Source: DATDAH01 sp963792205 (GTDB lineage: Bacteria > Actinomycetota > Acidimicrobiia > Acidimicrobiales > DATDAH01). Taken from it: a stretch of DNA of 64,000 nt. Below the pieces are notes generated by a model that did no database searches, had not been told where the DNA came from, and saw nothing but the letters and a program-made list of their open reading frames with translations. The stretch is from NCBI GenBank assembly GCA_963792205.1, contig CAWBVI010000005.1:372001-436000 (forward strand), given 5' to 3'. A program made the position numbers and the translations under genes. This document shows positions 34,551 through 43,695 of this stretch, one piece after another (positions within the stretch are counted from its first letter, which is position 1; each line of letters starts with the position of its first letter).

Positions 34551-35846
34551 TCAGCCGTCGCGCAGCACGAAGGCCTGTTCGTCCGGATCCCAGTCGAAGA
34601 GGTAGGGGGTGGGATCGCCGTCGGCGGCCGGGGGCGGGCCGTAGGTGACCGGGTCCGGCTGGTTGGGCAGCTGGACCTCGAGGCCGTCGGCGCCGGCGAC
34701 CAGGGAGCCGTAGTTCAGGTCCTCACCGGCCGCCTCGAGCAGCGCCGCGAGCAGGGTCACGTAGGTGCAGGCGGCGAACGGCGCCACGTGCAGCTCCGGG
34801 TCCTGCGGCTCACGGGTCTCCGGCGCCGGTACCTCGATCCCGGCCTCCTCGATCACGCCGAGGCACTCCTGCATGGCGGGCAGTTCGTAGGTGTTCTGGG
34901 ACCCGCCGTAGATGTTCCCCGCCACCGCCTCGTCGAGCACGGACAGGTCCCGCCCGGCGGCGTCCATGGTGTAGGCGAGGATCGAGTTGGGGTCGGTGAA
35001 GAGGACCTGGGGCCGGTAGTCGAGGGGCTCGGTGCCCGAGGCCCACGCCAGCCCGGAGAGCCCGACGGTGAGCACCTGGTCGACCCCCGACGTCTGGAAG
35101 CGCTCGGCCACCACCGCGGTGGCGGCATTGGCGGCGGCGACGTCGTCGGGAGGGGCGTCGGCGGTGCCGGATTCGACCACGTCGACCCCGAGCTCGTCGA
35201 GCACGGTGAGCATGACCTCCATCTGCACGGGGTCGCCGCCCGGGCCGTTGTAGACGCCGAGGGTCGTCCCGTCGAAGATGCCCCCCTCGGCGAAGGCCTC
35301 CACCACCTCGACCTGCATGTCGCTGCCGATGTCGGAGGTGAACCACGGCGCCTCGGCCCGCTCCAGCCGCTCGGCGGTCATCGACCCGCCGATGACCGCG
35401 GTCTGGTGGGCCTCCAGCGGGCAGAGGACGGCGTCGTTGAGGAAGAACCCCATGACCAGGAACACCTGCGCGTCCTCGGCGAGCTGCACGCAGGCGGCAT
35501 CGGCGGGCTCGGTGCCGATGGGGTTGATGGGGGCGAAGACGGCCTCGATCGTGCGCCCGTGGATGCCTCCGGCGCCGTTGATCTCGTCGATGACCGCCTC
35601 GTAGGCGGCCTCGTAGTCGCCGTGGTCGAGCGAGACGATGTCACCCAGCGAGGCGAGGTCGACGTACTGGATGCCGACCTTGACCGAGTCGGCGGTCACG
35701 CCGGGCGCCGGGCCCGTGGGCACGCTCGGGGCGGTCGCCTCGTCCGCGGCGGTCGTGTCGTCCGTGGCGGTGCCGTCGTCCCCCGCGGTGCAACCCGCGA
35801 GCAGGGCGCCGGCGATGACGAGCGCGGCGACGCGTGCCCTGATCAC
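34551..35846 (-). CDS. ABC transporter solute-binding lipoprotein (LivK/Peripla_BP_6 type)
   Basis: This 431-residue lipoprotein has a signal peptide with lipobox 'GALLAGC' and a Thr/Asp-rich linker, then the branched-chain amino acid binding fold: 'VKVGIQYVDLASLGDI...EINGAGGIHGRTIEAVF', typical of the type I periplasmic-binding family. It would be tethered to the outer face of the membrane and deliver an amino acid, amide or aromatic acid to a Liv-type transporter. The GTG start is at 35846. It lies upstream of the enoyl-CoA hydratase and about 14 kb from the Liv transporter genes here, so partnership is only a guess. Confidence 0.9.
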   Translation of the reverse strand: MIRARVAALVIAGALLAGCTAGDDGTATDDTTAADEATAPSVPTGPAPGVTADSVKVGIQYVDLASLGDIVSLDHGDYEAAYEAVIDEINGAGGIHGRTIEAVFAPINPIGTEPADAACVQLAEDAQVFLVMGFFLNDAVLCPLEAHQTAVIGGSMTAERLERAEAPWFTSDIGSDMQVEVVEAFAEGGIFDGTTLGVYNGPGGDPVQMEVMLTVLDELGVDVVESGTADAPPDDVAAANAATAVVAERFQTSGVDQVLTVGLSGLAWASGTEPLDYRPQVLFTDPNSILAYTMDAAGRDLSVLDEAVAGNIYGGSQNTYELPAMQECLGVIEEAGIEVPAPETREPQDPELHVAPFAACTYVTLLAALLEAAGEDLNYGSLVAGADGLEVQLPNQPDPVTYGPPPAADGDPTPYLFDWDPDEQAFVLRDG

Positions 35847-35859
35847 CCTGAGCTCGCGC

Positions 35860-37125
35860 TCATGGTGACTCCGGTCGCTTGTGGATGCGGCCGCCCTTCA
35901 TCACGAAGGCGACCCGCTGCGTGGCGGTGATGTCGGTCAGGGGGTCGTCGGGGACGCCGATGATGTCGGCCTTCATCTCCGGGGCGATCCGGCCGAGGTC
36001 GGGGGCGTCGATCAGCTCGGCGCTCACCGTGGTCGCCGCCCGGATGGCCTGGAGGGGCGTCATGCCCCGCTTCACCAGCACGACGAGCTCCTCGGCGTTG
36101 CGGCCGTGCCAGACGGCGGGGGCATCGCTGCCGCACGCGATCTTGACGCCCGCCTCGATCGCCTTGGACAGGGACTCCTTCGCCTTCGGGAAGACCTCGG
36201 CCACCTTGGCCCGCGTCTCCTCGGGGTGCTTCGAGACGTCCCAGTCCTCGGTGAGGGCGTTGGTGGACACCAGGAAGGTCCCGGTGTCGACCAGCCGCTG
36301 GATCGTGTCGTCGGTGATCATGAAGCCGTGCTCGATGCAGTCGATGCCGGCGTCGAGGGCGGCGTTGACGGCGGTGTCGCCGTGGCAGTGGGTGGCGACC
36401 CGGATGCCGCGCCGGTGGGCTTCGTCGGCGATGGCCGCCAGCTCCTCGCTCGAGTACTGCTGGGCCCCTGACGGGCCCCTCGAGGCGACCACGCCGCCGG
36501 AGGCACAGCACTTGATGAGCTGGGCGCCGTGCTTGATCTGGTAGCGCACGGCCCGCCGGACCTCGTCGACGCCGTCGGCGATGCCCTCCTCGACCGACAG
36601 CGGCATCATGTGCGGCGCCAGGCCGCTCTGCGCGCTGGGGTCGAGGTGGCCGCCGGTCGGGCAGATGGCGTGCCCCGCGGGGACGATGCGGGGCCCGTCG
36701 ATCCAGCCCGCCTCGACCGCCTCGCTCAAGGCCACGTCGAGCAGGTAGCCGCCGGTCTTGACGAAGAGGCCGAGGTTGCGGACCGTGGTGAACCCGGCCC
36801 GCAGGGTGCGCCGGGCGTTGACCGTCCCCCGCAACGTCATCTTGACGGGGTCGGTCACGACGGGGTCCGTGAGGCCCGCGCCGGGCCCGCCGAGGACCAG
36901 GTCGACCTCCATGTCCATGAGGCCCGGGAGCAGCGTGAGCTCGGGGAGCTCGACCACCTCGTCGGCGTCGGTCGCGATGCCGGCGTCGGTGCCGACGGAG
37001 GTGATGCGATCGCCTTCGACGCACACGTAGGCACCGTCGATCACCTCGCCCGTGTCGATGTCGAGCGCGCCCCGCGCGTGGAGGACGGTCACCGTCTGAT
37101 CGGTCGGCGGGATGCGCTCGGTCAT
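35860..37125 (-). CDS. Amidohydrolase family protein with a substituted HxH motif
   Basis: This 421-residue protein resembles imidazolonepropionase-like amidohydrolases: Lys in 'LIKCCASGGVVASRG', His in 'THCHGD', 'IEHGFM' and the metal Asp in 'ACGSDAPAVWHG'. The first metal-binding motif, normally HxH after 'LPGLIDMH', reads 'LPGLMDMEVDL', so both His are replaced by Glu and Asp. It may still bind a metal, or use another mechanism. The ATG (37125) overlaps the SDR stop (ATGA). It lies just upstream of the solute-binding protein gene, so the imported ligand may be its substrate. Confidence 0.88.
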   Translation of the reverse strand: MTERIPPTDQTVTVLHARGALDIDTGEVIDGAYVCVEGDRITSVGTDAGIATDADEVVELPELTLLPGLMDMEVDLVLGGPGAGLTDPVVTDPVKMTLRGTVNARRTLRAGFTTVRNLGLFVKTGGYLLDVALSEAVEAGWIDGPRIVPAGHAICPTGGHLDPSAQSGLAPHMMPLSVEEGIADGVDEVRRAVRYQIKHGAQLIKCCASGGVVASRGPSGAQQYSSEELAAIADEAHRRGIRVATHCHGDTAVNAALDAGIDCIEHGFMITDDTIQRLVDTGTFLVSTNALTEDWDVSKHPEETRAKVAEVFPKAKESLSKAIEAGVKIACGSDAPAVWHGRNAEELVVLVKRGMTPLQAIRAATTVSAELIDAPDLGRIAPEMKADIIGVPDDPLTDITATQRVAFVMKGGRIHKRPESP

Positions 37126-37898
37126 TGCATGACCCGGCCACCGTTGACGCCGAGCACCTGCCCGGTCACGAAGCCGGCGTCGTCCCGCGCCAGGAAGGCG
37201 CACGCGGCGGCGATGTCCTCGGGGCGGCCGACCCGGCGGACGGGCAGTGCCTTGGTGGCCGCGTCCACCCCGCCGGGGCCCAGCAGCCCCTGCTCCTCGG
37301 CCTGGCGGAGGGGCGGGGTGTCGATGAGGCTGGGCGGGACGGCGTTCACCGTGATGCCCTTCGGCCCGAGGGCCAGGGCCAGCGACCGGGTGAAGGAGAT
37401 GACCGCGCCCTTGGTCGCGGAGTAGTGCACCTGGAGCACGCTGCCCGTCTGGGCGCTGGAGGAGGCGATGTTGATGATGCGGCCCCAGCCGGCCTCGATC
37501 ATGTCGGGGGCGACGGCCTGACAGCAGCCGAAGGTGCCCACGATGTTGACGGCGATGACCCGCTCGAGCGACTCGGCACTGATGTCGAGGAACTTCTCGA
37601 ACGGGGAGATCCCGGCGTTGTTGACCAGGATCGTGGCCGCCCCAAGGCGGTCCCTCACCTCCGCGACGGCGGCGTCGACGCCGGGCCGGTCGCTGACGTC
37701 GACGGCCAGGCCCGTCGCCCGGCCTCCGTCGCCTTCGATCTCGGCGGCCACCGCATCGGCCGCATCACCGTTCAGGTCGAAGATCGCGACGGCCGCGCCG
37801 TCGGCGGCCAGCCGCTTGGAGATGGCGAGGCCGATGCCCGAACCCCCGCCCGTGACGATGGCGGTGCGGGGCTCGGACCACGGCGGGGTCGGGTTCAT
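37122..37898 (-). CDS. Short-chain dehydrogenase/reductase
   Basis: This 258-residue SDR has 'TGGGSGIG', 'NNAGIS' and the catalytic Ser/Tyr/Lys in 'IASSSAQTGS...YSATKGAV'. An Asp after the second strand ('VAIFDLNGD') favours NAD(H). The ATG has AAGGAG upstream. It leads an operon with the amidohydrolase (ATGA overlap) and solute-binding protein, a possible uptake and degradation unit. Substrate unknown. Confidence 0.94.
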   Translation of the reverse strand: MNPTPPWSEPRTAIVTGGGSGIGLAISKRLAADGAAVAIFDLNGDAADAVAAEIEGDGGRATGLAVDVSDRPGVDAAVAEVRDRLGAATILVNNAGISPFEKFLDISAESLERVIAVNIVGTFGCCQAVAPDMIEAGWGRIINIASSSAQTGSVLQVHYSATKGAVISFTRSLALALGPKGITVNAVPPSLIDTPPLRQAEEQGLLGPGGVDAATKALPVRRVGRPEDIAAACAFLARDDAGFVTGQVLGVNGGRVMQ

Positions 37899-37998
37899 GT
37901 CTCTCCTTCTCGGGCCAGCCCGATCCGCACGTCCTCATCGGTCGTACTCGTCCGGAGACTAGACAGGGCGCCGGGCGTCGGTTGAAGGGGGGCCGAGG

Positions 37999-39036
37999 TT
38001 GAGCATCGATCTCACGGGCGGCTTCGGCGAGGAGCTCGAGGACGTCTTCGTCGAGCAGCCGGACGAGCCCGAGATGCACGAGTCGATGAACGCCTGGATC
38101 TGGGACGAGGGCGTCGGGTTCGGCCTGCCGCGCATCGGCATCGAAGCCGTAGCCGACCAGTGGGACACCCACGACGCCCAGCTCAACCTCGCCTTCGCCG
38201 ACGGGCGGGTGTTCAACGTCTTCGGTCCCGGTCCCGTCCACGACCCCCACGACGACCAGGGAAGACCGCGCGTCCTGGGCGCCGGACCGATGTCGTTCGA
38301 GGTCGTCGAGCCCTACCGCCTGCTGCGGATCCGATTCGACGGCGAGGCCCATGCGACCTCGGTCCAGGCCCAGATGGACGGCGCCTTCCCGGGCCAGGGC
38401 GAGCCGGTGCCCGTCGAGCTCGAGGTCGAGCTCCGACCGGCGGTCCCGCCGTTCATGAACGGCGGGCTGCTCGAGGACGCCAAGCGGGTGATGGAGACCC
38501 AGGAGGAAGGCGACCTCATGGGCTACCCCTGGCGCTTCGAGCAGCTGTGCCGGGCCACGGGCCGACTTCGGGTCGGCGACGAGACGCACGCCATCAACGG
38601 CGCGGCGAACCGGATCCGCCGGCAGAGCATCCGCCGCACGGCGAAGCTCTGGGGCCACGCGTGGCAGGCTGCCCTCTTCCCGAGCGGACGGGCCTTCGGC
38701 TACATCGCCTACCCGCCTCGAAAGGACGGCCTCGACACCTACAACGAGGGCTACCTCTTCGAAGGCGACGGTGAGCTCATCCCGGCTCGGGTCGTCGACG
38801 CCCCGTGGCTGCGGACGCTGACGCCGAAGGGCGAGAACGCGTCGTGCGTGCTCGAGACCGAAGACGGCCGATCGGTGTCGGTCGAGGGTGAGACCGTGGT
38901 CTCGACCTTCATGGTCATGCCCCCCGACCTCGGCGGCGGGCTCCAGCTCCAACAGGCGATCACCCGCTACACCTGGGACGGCGAGACTGCCAACGGCATG
39001 CTCGAGCGGTCGACGTTCCCCGACAACCTGGCGTGA
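37999..39036 (+). CDS. Hypothetical protein, lipocalin-like two-domain family
   Basis: I do not recognise this 345-residue protein firmly. It is Trp/Asp-rich with many beta-strand segments and resembles the CrtC-like/DUF7064-DUF7065 proteins that occur near sulfotransferases and lipid enzymes in actinobacteria. The TTG start at 37999 has an AAGGGGGG ribosome site. Its stop overlaps the sulfotransferase GTG (GTGA), so the two are co-translated. A lipophilic-substrate role is likely from context only. Confidence 0.65.
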   Translation: MSIDLTGGFGEELEDVFVEQPDEPEMHESMNAWIWDEGVGFGLPRIGIEAVADQWDTHDAQLNLAFADGRVFNVFGPGPVHDPHDDQGRPRVLGAGPMSFEVVEPYRLLRIRFDGEAHATSVQAQMDGAFPGQGEPVPVELEVELRPAVPPFMNGGLLEDAKRVMETQEEGDLMGYPWRFEQLCRATGRLRVGDETHAINGAANRIRRQSIRRTAKLWGHAWQAALFPSGRAFGYIAYPPRKDGLDTYNEGYLFEGDGELIPARVVDAPWLRTLTPKGENASCVLETEDGRSVSVEGETVVSTFMVMPPDLGGGLQLQQAITRYTWDGETANGMLERSTFPDNLA

Positions 39037-40190
39037 TCGTCGGCGACCTGCTGGCGACGGCGCAGGAGCGGTCCGGGCTCAGCGACTTCGGCGACGACTC
39101 GTTCCGCGAGGGACTCGAGCGCCTGGTCGGTGCGCTGGACACCGAGGCGACCCTGAACGCGGTCGGCGAGATCGTGCTGCCCGAGCTGATCCTGAAGCAC
39201 CTCACCCAGCGCCTTCAGATCGAGGACTGGTACCGGCGCCACCCCGAGATCGACGACGAGCCGATCGAGGCCCCGCTGATCGGCCTCGGCCTCCCCCGCA
39301 CCGGGTCCACGGCCCTGTCCATCCTCCTGGCCGAGGACCCCGAGGCCCGGTCGCTCCGCCGCTGGGAGGCGGGCGCGCCGTGTCCGCCGCCGTCGACGGT
39401 CGAGGGGCCCGACCCCCGGATCGCCGAGGCCGAGGCGGCGCAGGAGATGCAGGACCAGCTCTCCCCCCGGATGGCCAAGCTCGTGCCCGGCTCCCCGACC
39501 GGGCCCGAGGAGTGCCAGGACCTGATGGCCCTGGACTTCAAGGCCCACTACTTCCAGGCCTTCGCCTTCGTGCCGTCGTACTCCGACTGGCTCCTGGAAG
39601 CCGATCTGACCTCCACCTACCGCTACGAGCGTCGGGCGCTCAAGCTCCTGCAGTGGGGGTCACCGACCCGCCCGTGGCGGTTGAAGTGCCCGTCCCACCT
39701 GCTCTGGCTCGACCACCTCGACGAGGTGTTCCCGGACGCGCGCTTCGTCATGACCCACCGCGACCCGACCGAGGTCATGGTCTCCGTCGCCGACGTCTAC
39801 GCCGAGGTCGGCCGCCAGTTCAGCGAGGACCTCGATCTCCCCTACCTGGGCCGGCTCAACGTCCAGCACTGGACGACGGGCATGGAACGCCTGCTCCGGT
39901 TCCGGGACGAGCACGGCGACGACCGCTTCTACGACATGGACTTCCGGGCCGTGCAGCGCGACCCCATCGGCCAGGTGCAAGGCCTCTACGACTGGCTGGG
40001 CGAACCCGTCACCGACGCCTTCGAGCAGGGCATGCGCCGGTGGTGGGAGGCGAACGCCGAACACCGGGAGGCGATGACCCACCCCGACCCCGGCGAGTTC
40101 GGCCTCGACCTCGACCAGGTCAGCACCCTCTTCGCCGACTACTCGACGAAGATCCCGGCCTGGACGGCCGCCACGGCGAGGTCCAGGTGA
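39033..40190 (+). CDS. Sulfotransferase family protein
   Basis: This 385-residue protein has the PAPS 5'-phosphosulfate loop 'GLPRTGSTAL' and the 3'-phosphate-binding segment 'FPDARFVMTHRDPTEVMVS', both diagnostic. It transfers a sulfuryl group to a lipid or small molecule. The C-terminal few residues ('TAATARSR') run over the remains of an acyl-CoA ligase, so the stop may not be original. It overlaps the upstream hypothetical gene by GTGA. Confidence 0.9.
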   Translation: MIVGDLLATAQERSGLSDFGDDSFREGLERLVGALDTEATLNAVGEIVLPELILKHLTQRLQIEDWYRRHPEIDDEPIEAPLIGLGLPRTGSTALSILLAEDPEARSLRRWEAGAPCPPPSTVEGPDPRIAEAEAAQEMQDQLSPRMAKLVPGSPTGPEECQDLMALDFKAHYFQAFAFVPSYSDWLLEADLTSTYRYERRALKLLQWGSPTRPWRLKCPSHLLWLDHLDEVFPDARFVMTHRDPTEVMVSVADVYAEVGRQFSEDLDLPYLGRLNVQHWTTGMERLLRFRDEHGDDRFYDMDFRAVQRDPIGQVQGLYDWLGEPVTDAFEQGMRRWWEANAEHREAMTHPDPGEFGLDLDQVSTLFADYSTKIPAWTAATARSR

Positions 40191-40275
40191 TCGGCGTCCC
40201 GGACGCCCGCTGCGGGCCTTCTGCGCCGACCAGCTGGCGCACTACAAGGTCCCCCGGTACCTCCACCTGACCTCA
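40172..40275 (+). pseudogene. Acyl-CoA ligase remnant
   Basis: Two short segments in adjacent frames, 'HGEVQVIGVPDAR' (40172-40210) and 'LRAFCADQLAHYKVPRYLHLTS' (40210-40275), match the C-terminal domain of AMP-forming acyl-CoA ligases. The roughly 40 residues normally between them are gone, as is the terminal 'GKI' Lys region. This is a deletion relic of a ligase gene and overlaps the sulfotransferase end. Confidence 0.65.
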
Positions 40276-40297
40276 TCGCGTCTGCTTCGAGACGGGG

Positions 40298-41131
40298 TCA
40301 GGCGACCTGTTCCTCGCCCACCAGGGTGGTCCGGTGCAGCAGCCGGCGCGAGGTCGGCTCGTAGGGGATGGCCCGGTGGAGCAGGCCGGTGTTGTCCCAG
40401 ACCACCAGGTCGCCGGGCTGCCAGTGGTGGCGGAGGACGAACCGGGGTTGGGTGACCCACTCGACGAGGTGGTCGAGCAGGGCCCGGCTCTCGTCGTCGG
40501 GCCAGCCCACGATCCGCTCGGCCGTGTTCCCGATGAGGAGGGACCTCCGGCCGTCCCGGCGCTTCCACACCAGCGGGTGCTCGCGGGAGGGGACGCTCGC
40601 CCAGGCGGCACGCTCCTTCTCCGTCGGGTCGGGGGTCATGACGATCTGGGCGGCCGTGAAGGTGTGGAGGACCCGGAGATCTTCCAGCTGCTCCTTCTCG
40701 TCGTCGGGGAGCGCCTCGTAGGCGGCGTAGGTGTTGGCGAACTCGGTGTCGCCCCCCTCGTCGGCGACCACGAGGGCGGTGAGCAGCGTCGCCTTCTGCG
40801 GGAGCTCGTCCATGGTCCCGTCGAGGTGCCAGAAGATCGTGCTCCGCCGGTACTTGGCCAGGGCGCTCTCGGCCGGGTCGAGGCTGATCACGTCGACGCC
40901 GGGGTGCGCCTCGAGCCCACCCATCCTGGGGATGACCACCGTGCCGAGCAGCTCGGTGAAGGCGAGCAGGTCGGCGTCGTCGATGTGCGCCTCCCGGTAG
41001 ACGACCACGCCGTGCTCGTCCAGCGCGGCCTGGCACTCCGCCGCCCGCTCGGGGGCGAGCAGCTCGCCACCGGAGAGGCCGGCGAACTCGAAGCCGATCT
41101 CGGGCGTGATCCTGCTCGTCGTGACCGTCAC
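40298..41131 (-). CDS. TauD/TfdA-type 2-oxoglutarate-dependent dioxygenase
   Basis: This 277-residue enzyme has the Fe(II) motif 'WHLDGTMDE' (HxD), the second His in 'LLHRAIPYE' and the 2-oxoglutarate Arg in 'RRLLHRTTL'. It hydroxylates an organic compound, often leading to desulfonation or ether cleavage. The GTG (41131-41129) has no ribosome site, but GATAAT lies about 9 bases upstream on the same strand, so the mRNA may be leaderless. It converges on the ligase remnant. Confidence 0.92.
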   Translation of the reverse strand: MTVTTSRITPEIGFEFAGLSGGELLAPERAAECQAALDEHGVVVYREAHIDDADLLAFTELLGTVVIPRMGGLEAHPGVDVISLDPAESALAKYRRSTIFWHLDGTMDELPQKATLLTALVVADEGGDTEFANTYAAYEALPDDEKEQLEDLRVLHTFTAAQIVMTPDPTEKERAAWASVPSREHPLVWKRRDGRRSLLIGNTAERIVGWPDDESRALLDHLVEWVTQPRFVLRHHWQPGDLVVWDNTGLLHRAIPYEPTSRRLLHRTTLVGEEQVA

Positions 41132-41140
41132 GAGAACGAC

Positions 41141-41146
41141 ATTATC
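41141..41146 (-). promoter_or_regulatory. Candidate -10 (GATAAT) of the TauD-like gene
   Basis: GATAAT on the minus strand ends 9 bases before the GTG, with no ribosome site between, so a leaderless transcript is likely. The -35 is not clear. Confidence 0.35.
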
Positions 41147-41182
41147 ACTGGCGCAATACGCAGTTCTGGGGGTGGGTCGGGG

Positions 41183-42406
41183 TCAGCGCAGGCGGTACAG
41201 GACCTCGCCGGCGTCGGGGACGACCAGGGTCTCGGGGTCGGCGCGTAGCGCCTCGAGGTCGAGCGCCGCCGGATCGAGGTACTCGAGGTTGGCCTTGCGC
41301 ACGACGTCCTCCGGGATGCCGGTGGCGAGCGTGACCCGGACCCGCTGGTGCTCCCCCTCGACCGGGTCGTAGGTGCCGGCGCCGAACAGGTGGGTGGAGT
41401 GCGCCAGCTCCCCCCGGGGCAGGTCCTTCACCTCGTCCCAGTGGGCGACGAACCAGTCGCGGCAGTGGTAGCCGATGGTGTCGAGGCCGGGGTGGGTCGA
41501 GGCGATCTGGGTGATGTGGGGGGCGTAGAGGATCACCTCACCGCCGTCGGCCACCACCGGCTCGACCTTGTAGAAGCCCTTGGCCCCGGTCCACAGGTCG
41601 GCGTAGCGGGGGGCGACCAGCGAGACGACCCGCCGCACCGGAGCATCGAGGTACTCGATGTGGGTCTCGGCCGCGACCTCGACCGCCGCCGCCCAGGCCG
41701 AGCGCGGGTCGCCGAACGCGGCGTGGTGGAGCCGGCCCGAGTCGTGGTCGATCACGACGCAGAGGGCGTGGCGCTCGCCGGGGACCAGGTCGGCGGCGCC
41801 CTCGACCAGCGCCCGCACCGGCGTGATCCCCTTGGTGCCGATGATCTCGGCGCTGGTGATGAGGGCGCCGAGCCAGTGGGTGACGTCGATGAGCTCGGGC
41901 CCGGACAGCCCCGGGAACAGGTACTTGTGGCCGCCGGAGAACCCGATGACCTCGTGGGGCAGGACGGGCCCGACGATCACGGTCACATCGCTCTCGACGA
42001 CGAGCCGGTTCAGCCGGATGGGCACGGCCTCGTTCAGGCGCCCGTCCGACCAGCGGGCCACGTCCTCGGCGGCCAGGGTCCCGAGCGAGACGAAGGTGGC
42101 GTCGTGCCACCACGCATGGTTCTCGACGGCGAGGTGGTCGGTGCCGACGAAGGCCCGCATGGCGTCGTCGGTCATCGGGGCGTGGGTGCCCAGGGCCACG
42201 ACCGCCCGGCACGACCGCACCCGGCCCTCGACCGCCCGCAGGACGGCGCCGAGCAGGAGCGGCAGCGGGCACTGGCGGGTGGCGTCGGGGATGACCAGGC
42301 ACAGCGAGCGCCCGTCGAGGTCCAGCCCGGCGAACTGCGCCTCCACGAACGCGGCCACGGCATCGTCGTCGAGGACCACGTCGGCCCCCCCGACCTCCGC
42401 GGTCAC
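41183..42406 (-). CDS. LarA-type (DUF2088) nickel-dependent racemase/epimerase
   Basis: This 407-residue protein matches the lactate racemase superfamily: 'VIPDATRQCPLPLLL', the 'ALGTHAPMTDDAM' segment, and 'GFSGGHKYLFPGLSG', where the Lys that carries the nickel pincer cofactor is expected. LarA homologues racemise or epimerise 2-hydroxyacids; one described subgroup is D-gluconate 2-epimerase. The GTG start overlaps the dehydrogenase stop (GTGA). With uxaC and the dehydrogenase in the same operon, D-mannonate to D-gluconate epimerisation would fit. This is inference. Confidence 0.85.
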   Translation of the reverse strand: MTAEVGGADVVLDDDAVAAFVEAQFAGLDLDGRSLCLVIPDATRQCPLPLLLGAVLRAVEGRVRSCRAVVALGTHAPMTDDAMRAFVGTDHLAVENHAWWHDATFVSLGTLAAEDVARWSDGRLNEAVPIRLNRLVVESDVTVIVGPVLPHEVIGFSGGHKYLFPGLSGPELIDVTHWLGALITSAEIIGTKGITPVRALVEGAADLVPGERHALCVVIDHDSGRLHHAAFGDPRSAWAAAVEVAAETHIEYLDAPVRRVVSLVAPRYADLWTGAKGFYKVEPVVADGGEVILYAPHITQIASTHPGLDTIGYHCRDWFVAHWDEVKDLPRGELAHSTHLFGAGTYDPVEGEHQRVRVTLATGIPEDVVRKANLEYLDPAALDLEALRADPETLVVPDAGEVLYRLR

Positions 42407-43695
42407 GCCGGCTCCCGGAGGACGTCGATGCCGTCGCGCATCAGGCGGTCCAGTGTGCCTGCCACCTCGGCGAGGAAGGCGGGGTCGGCGCCCTCGAGCG
42501 TGGTCGCCGGGTCCTCGATCGGGGGCAGCGGGCGGCCGGCGAGCGGGACGCCGTTCACGGCCGCCGACCAGAGGGCGGCCACGACGGCGAAGCGGTCGGT
42601 CGCCAGCCCCCGCGCCTGTCGGGCGGCGACCACCGGGAGCAACCGCGGCGGGAGCTTCTGCGAGCCGTCGGCGCCCACCTGGCGGCAGGTGTGGCCCAGC
42701 GCCGGGTTGCGGAACCGCCACAGGGCCTCGGCGGCGAAGGCCCGAGGTTCGGGCCCGTCCGCGACCTCGAGGACGTCGTCGACCAGTCGGGCCACGAAGC
42801 CCGCGACGGTGGGGTCGGCCGCCGCCTCGGCGATCGTGTTGCAGCCCGCGAGCAGGCCGCCGTACGCCAGCGCCGAGTGGGGGCCGTTGAGCAGCCAGAG
42901 CTTGCGTCGCTGGTACGGCGCGATGTCACCCACGACGTCGACACCGACGTCAGCGAGAGGGGGCAGCCCGTCGATGTCCTCGATCACCCAGGAGCAGTAG
43001 TGCTCGGCGACCACCGCGGCGTCGTCCCGAACGCCGAGCCGCCCACTGATCTCGTCGACGTCCGCGGGGGTGCTCGCGGGGACCATGCGGTCGACGACCG
43101 AGCTCGGGAAGCGGACCTCGCCGGCGATCCAGCGGGCCAGGTCGGGATCGGTGCGCCCGGTGACCTCGAGGACCCGATCCCGCAGCCGCCGCCCGTTGTC
43201 GAGGAGGTTGTCGAGCGAGGCGACCACCGGCGGCGACCCGTTCCGCCGGCGGCGGGCCAGGCCCCGGGCCAGGACCGACGGCGCCAGGTCGGCCTCGTAG
43301 CCCTTCTCGGTGATCGTCAGCGTCACCAGGGAGGTGGACGGCGCGGCGATGGCCTCGACGGCCGCCTCGGGTCCGGTTGCCACCGAGCCGAACGAGCCGA
43401 TGATGCGCAACGGGGACGTCCCGCCGGGTTCCCGCTCGGCCAGCGAGTAGAGGCCGTCCTGCGGGCCGAGCTGCCCCTCGGCCCGAGAAGACCGGAGCGA
43501 GATGCCCTGGATCAGCGCCGGGTAGCCGGTGCGGAGGAGGTCGTCGGCGTAGGCCCCGAGGTGGGCCCGGGCGAAGGCGCCGACCCCGAGGTGGACGATC
43601 GTCGGGGGCGTCGTCCGGTCGTAGGTCGGCACCGAAGCGGCCCCGGCCCGCGGCAGCGTCGCCGTCGAGAGCCGGTCGGCGGACGCCGGGGTCAC
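42403..43695 (-). CDS. Mannitol dehydrogenase family protein, probable fructuronate reductase
   Basis: This 430-residue protein is of the polyol-specific long-chain dehydrogenase family: the N-terminal 'IVHLGVGAFARAHLGAYADDLL', the Lys/Asn segment 'TLTITEKGYEAD...' and 'RRKLWLLNGPHSALAYGGLLAG' with the catalytic Lys/Asn/His. In a uxaC operon the expected reaction is D-fructuronate to D-mannonate with NADH, as done by UxuB. The GTG overlaps the uxaC stop. Altronate or other substrates are possible. Confidence 0.9.
   Translation of the reverse strand: MTPASADRLSTATLPRAGAASVPTYDRTTPPTIVHLGVGAFARAHLGAYADDLLRTGYPALIQGISLRSSRAEGQLGPQDGLYSLAEREPGGTSPLRIIGSFGSVATGPEAAVEAIAAPSTSLVTLTITEKGYEADLAPSVLARGLARRRRNGSPPVVASLDNLLDNGRRLRDRVLEVTGRTDPDLARWIAGEVRFPSSVVDRMVPASTPADVDEISGRLGVRDDAAVVAEHYCSWVIEDIDGLPPLADVGVDVVGDIAPYQRRKLWLLNGPHSALAYGGLLAGCNTIAEAAADPTVAGFVARLVDDVLEVADGPEPRAFAAEALWRFRNPALGHTCRQVGADGSQKLPPRLLPVVAARQARGLATDRFAVVAALWSAAVNGVPLAGRPLPPIEDPATTLEGADPAFLAEVAGTLDRLMRDGIDVLREPA

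Noticed and set aside
34551..35846. Solute-binding protein as the proven partner of the fused Liv transporter
   Set aside because: The genes are about 10 to 16 kb apart in different operons; the link is only plausible.
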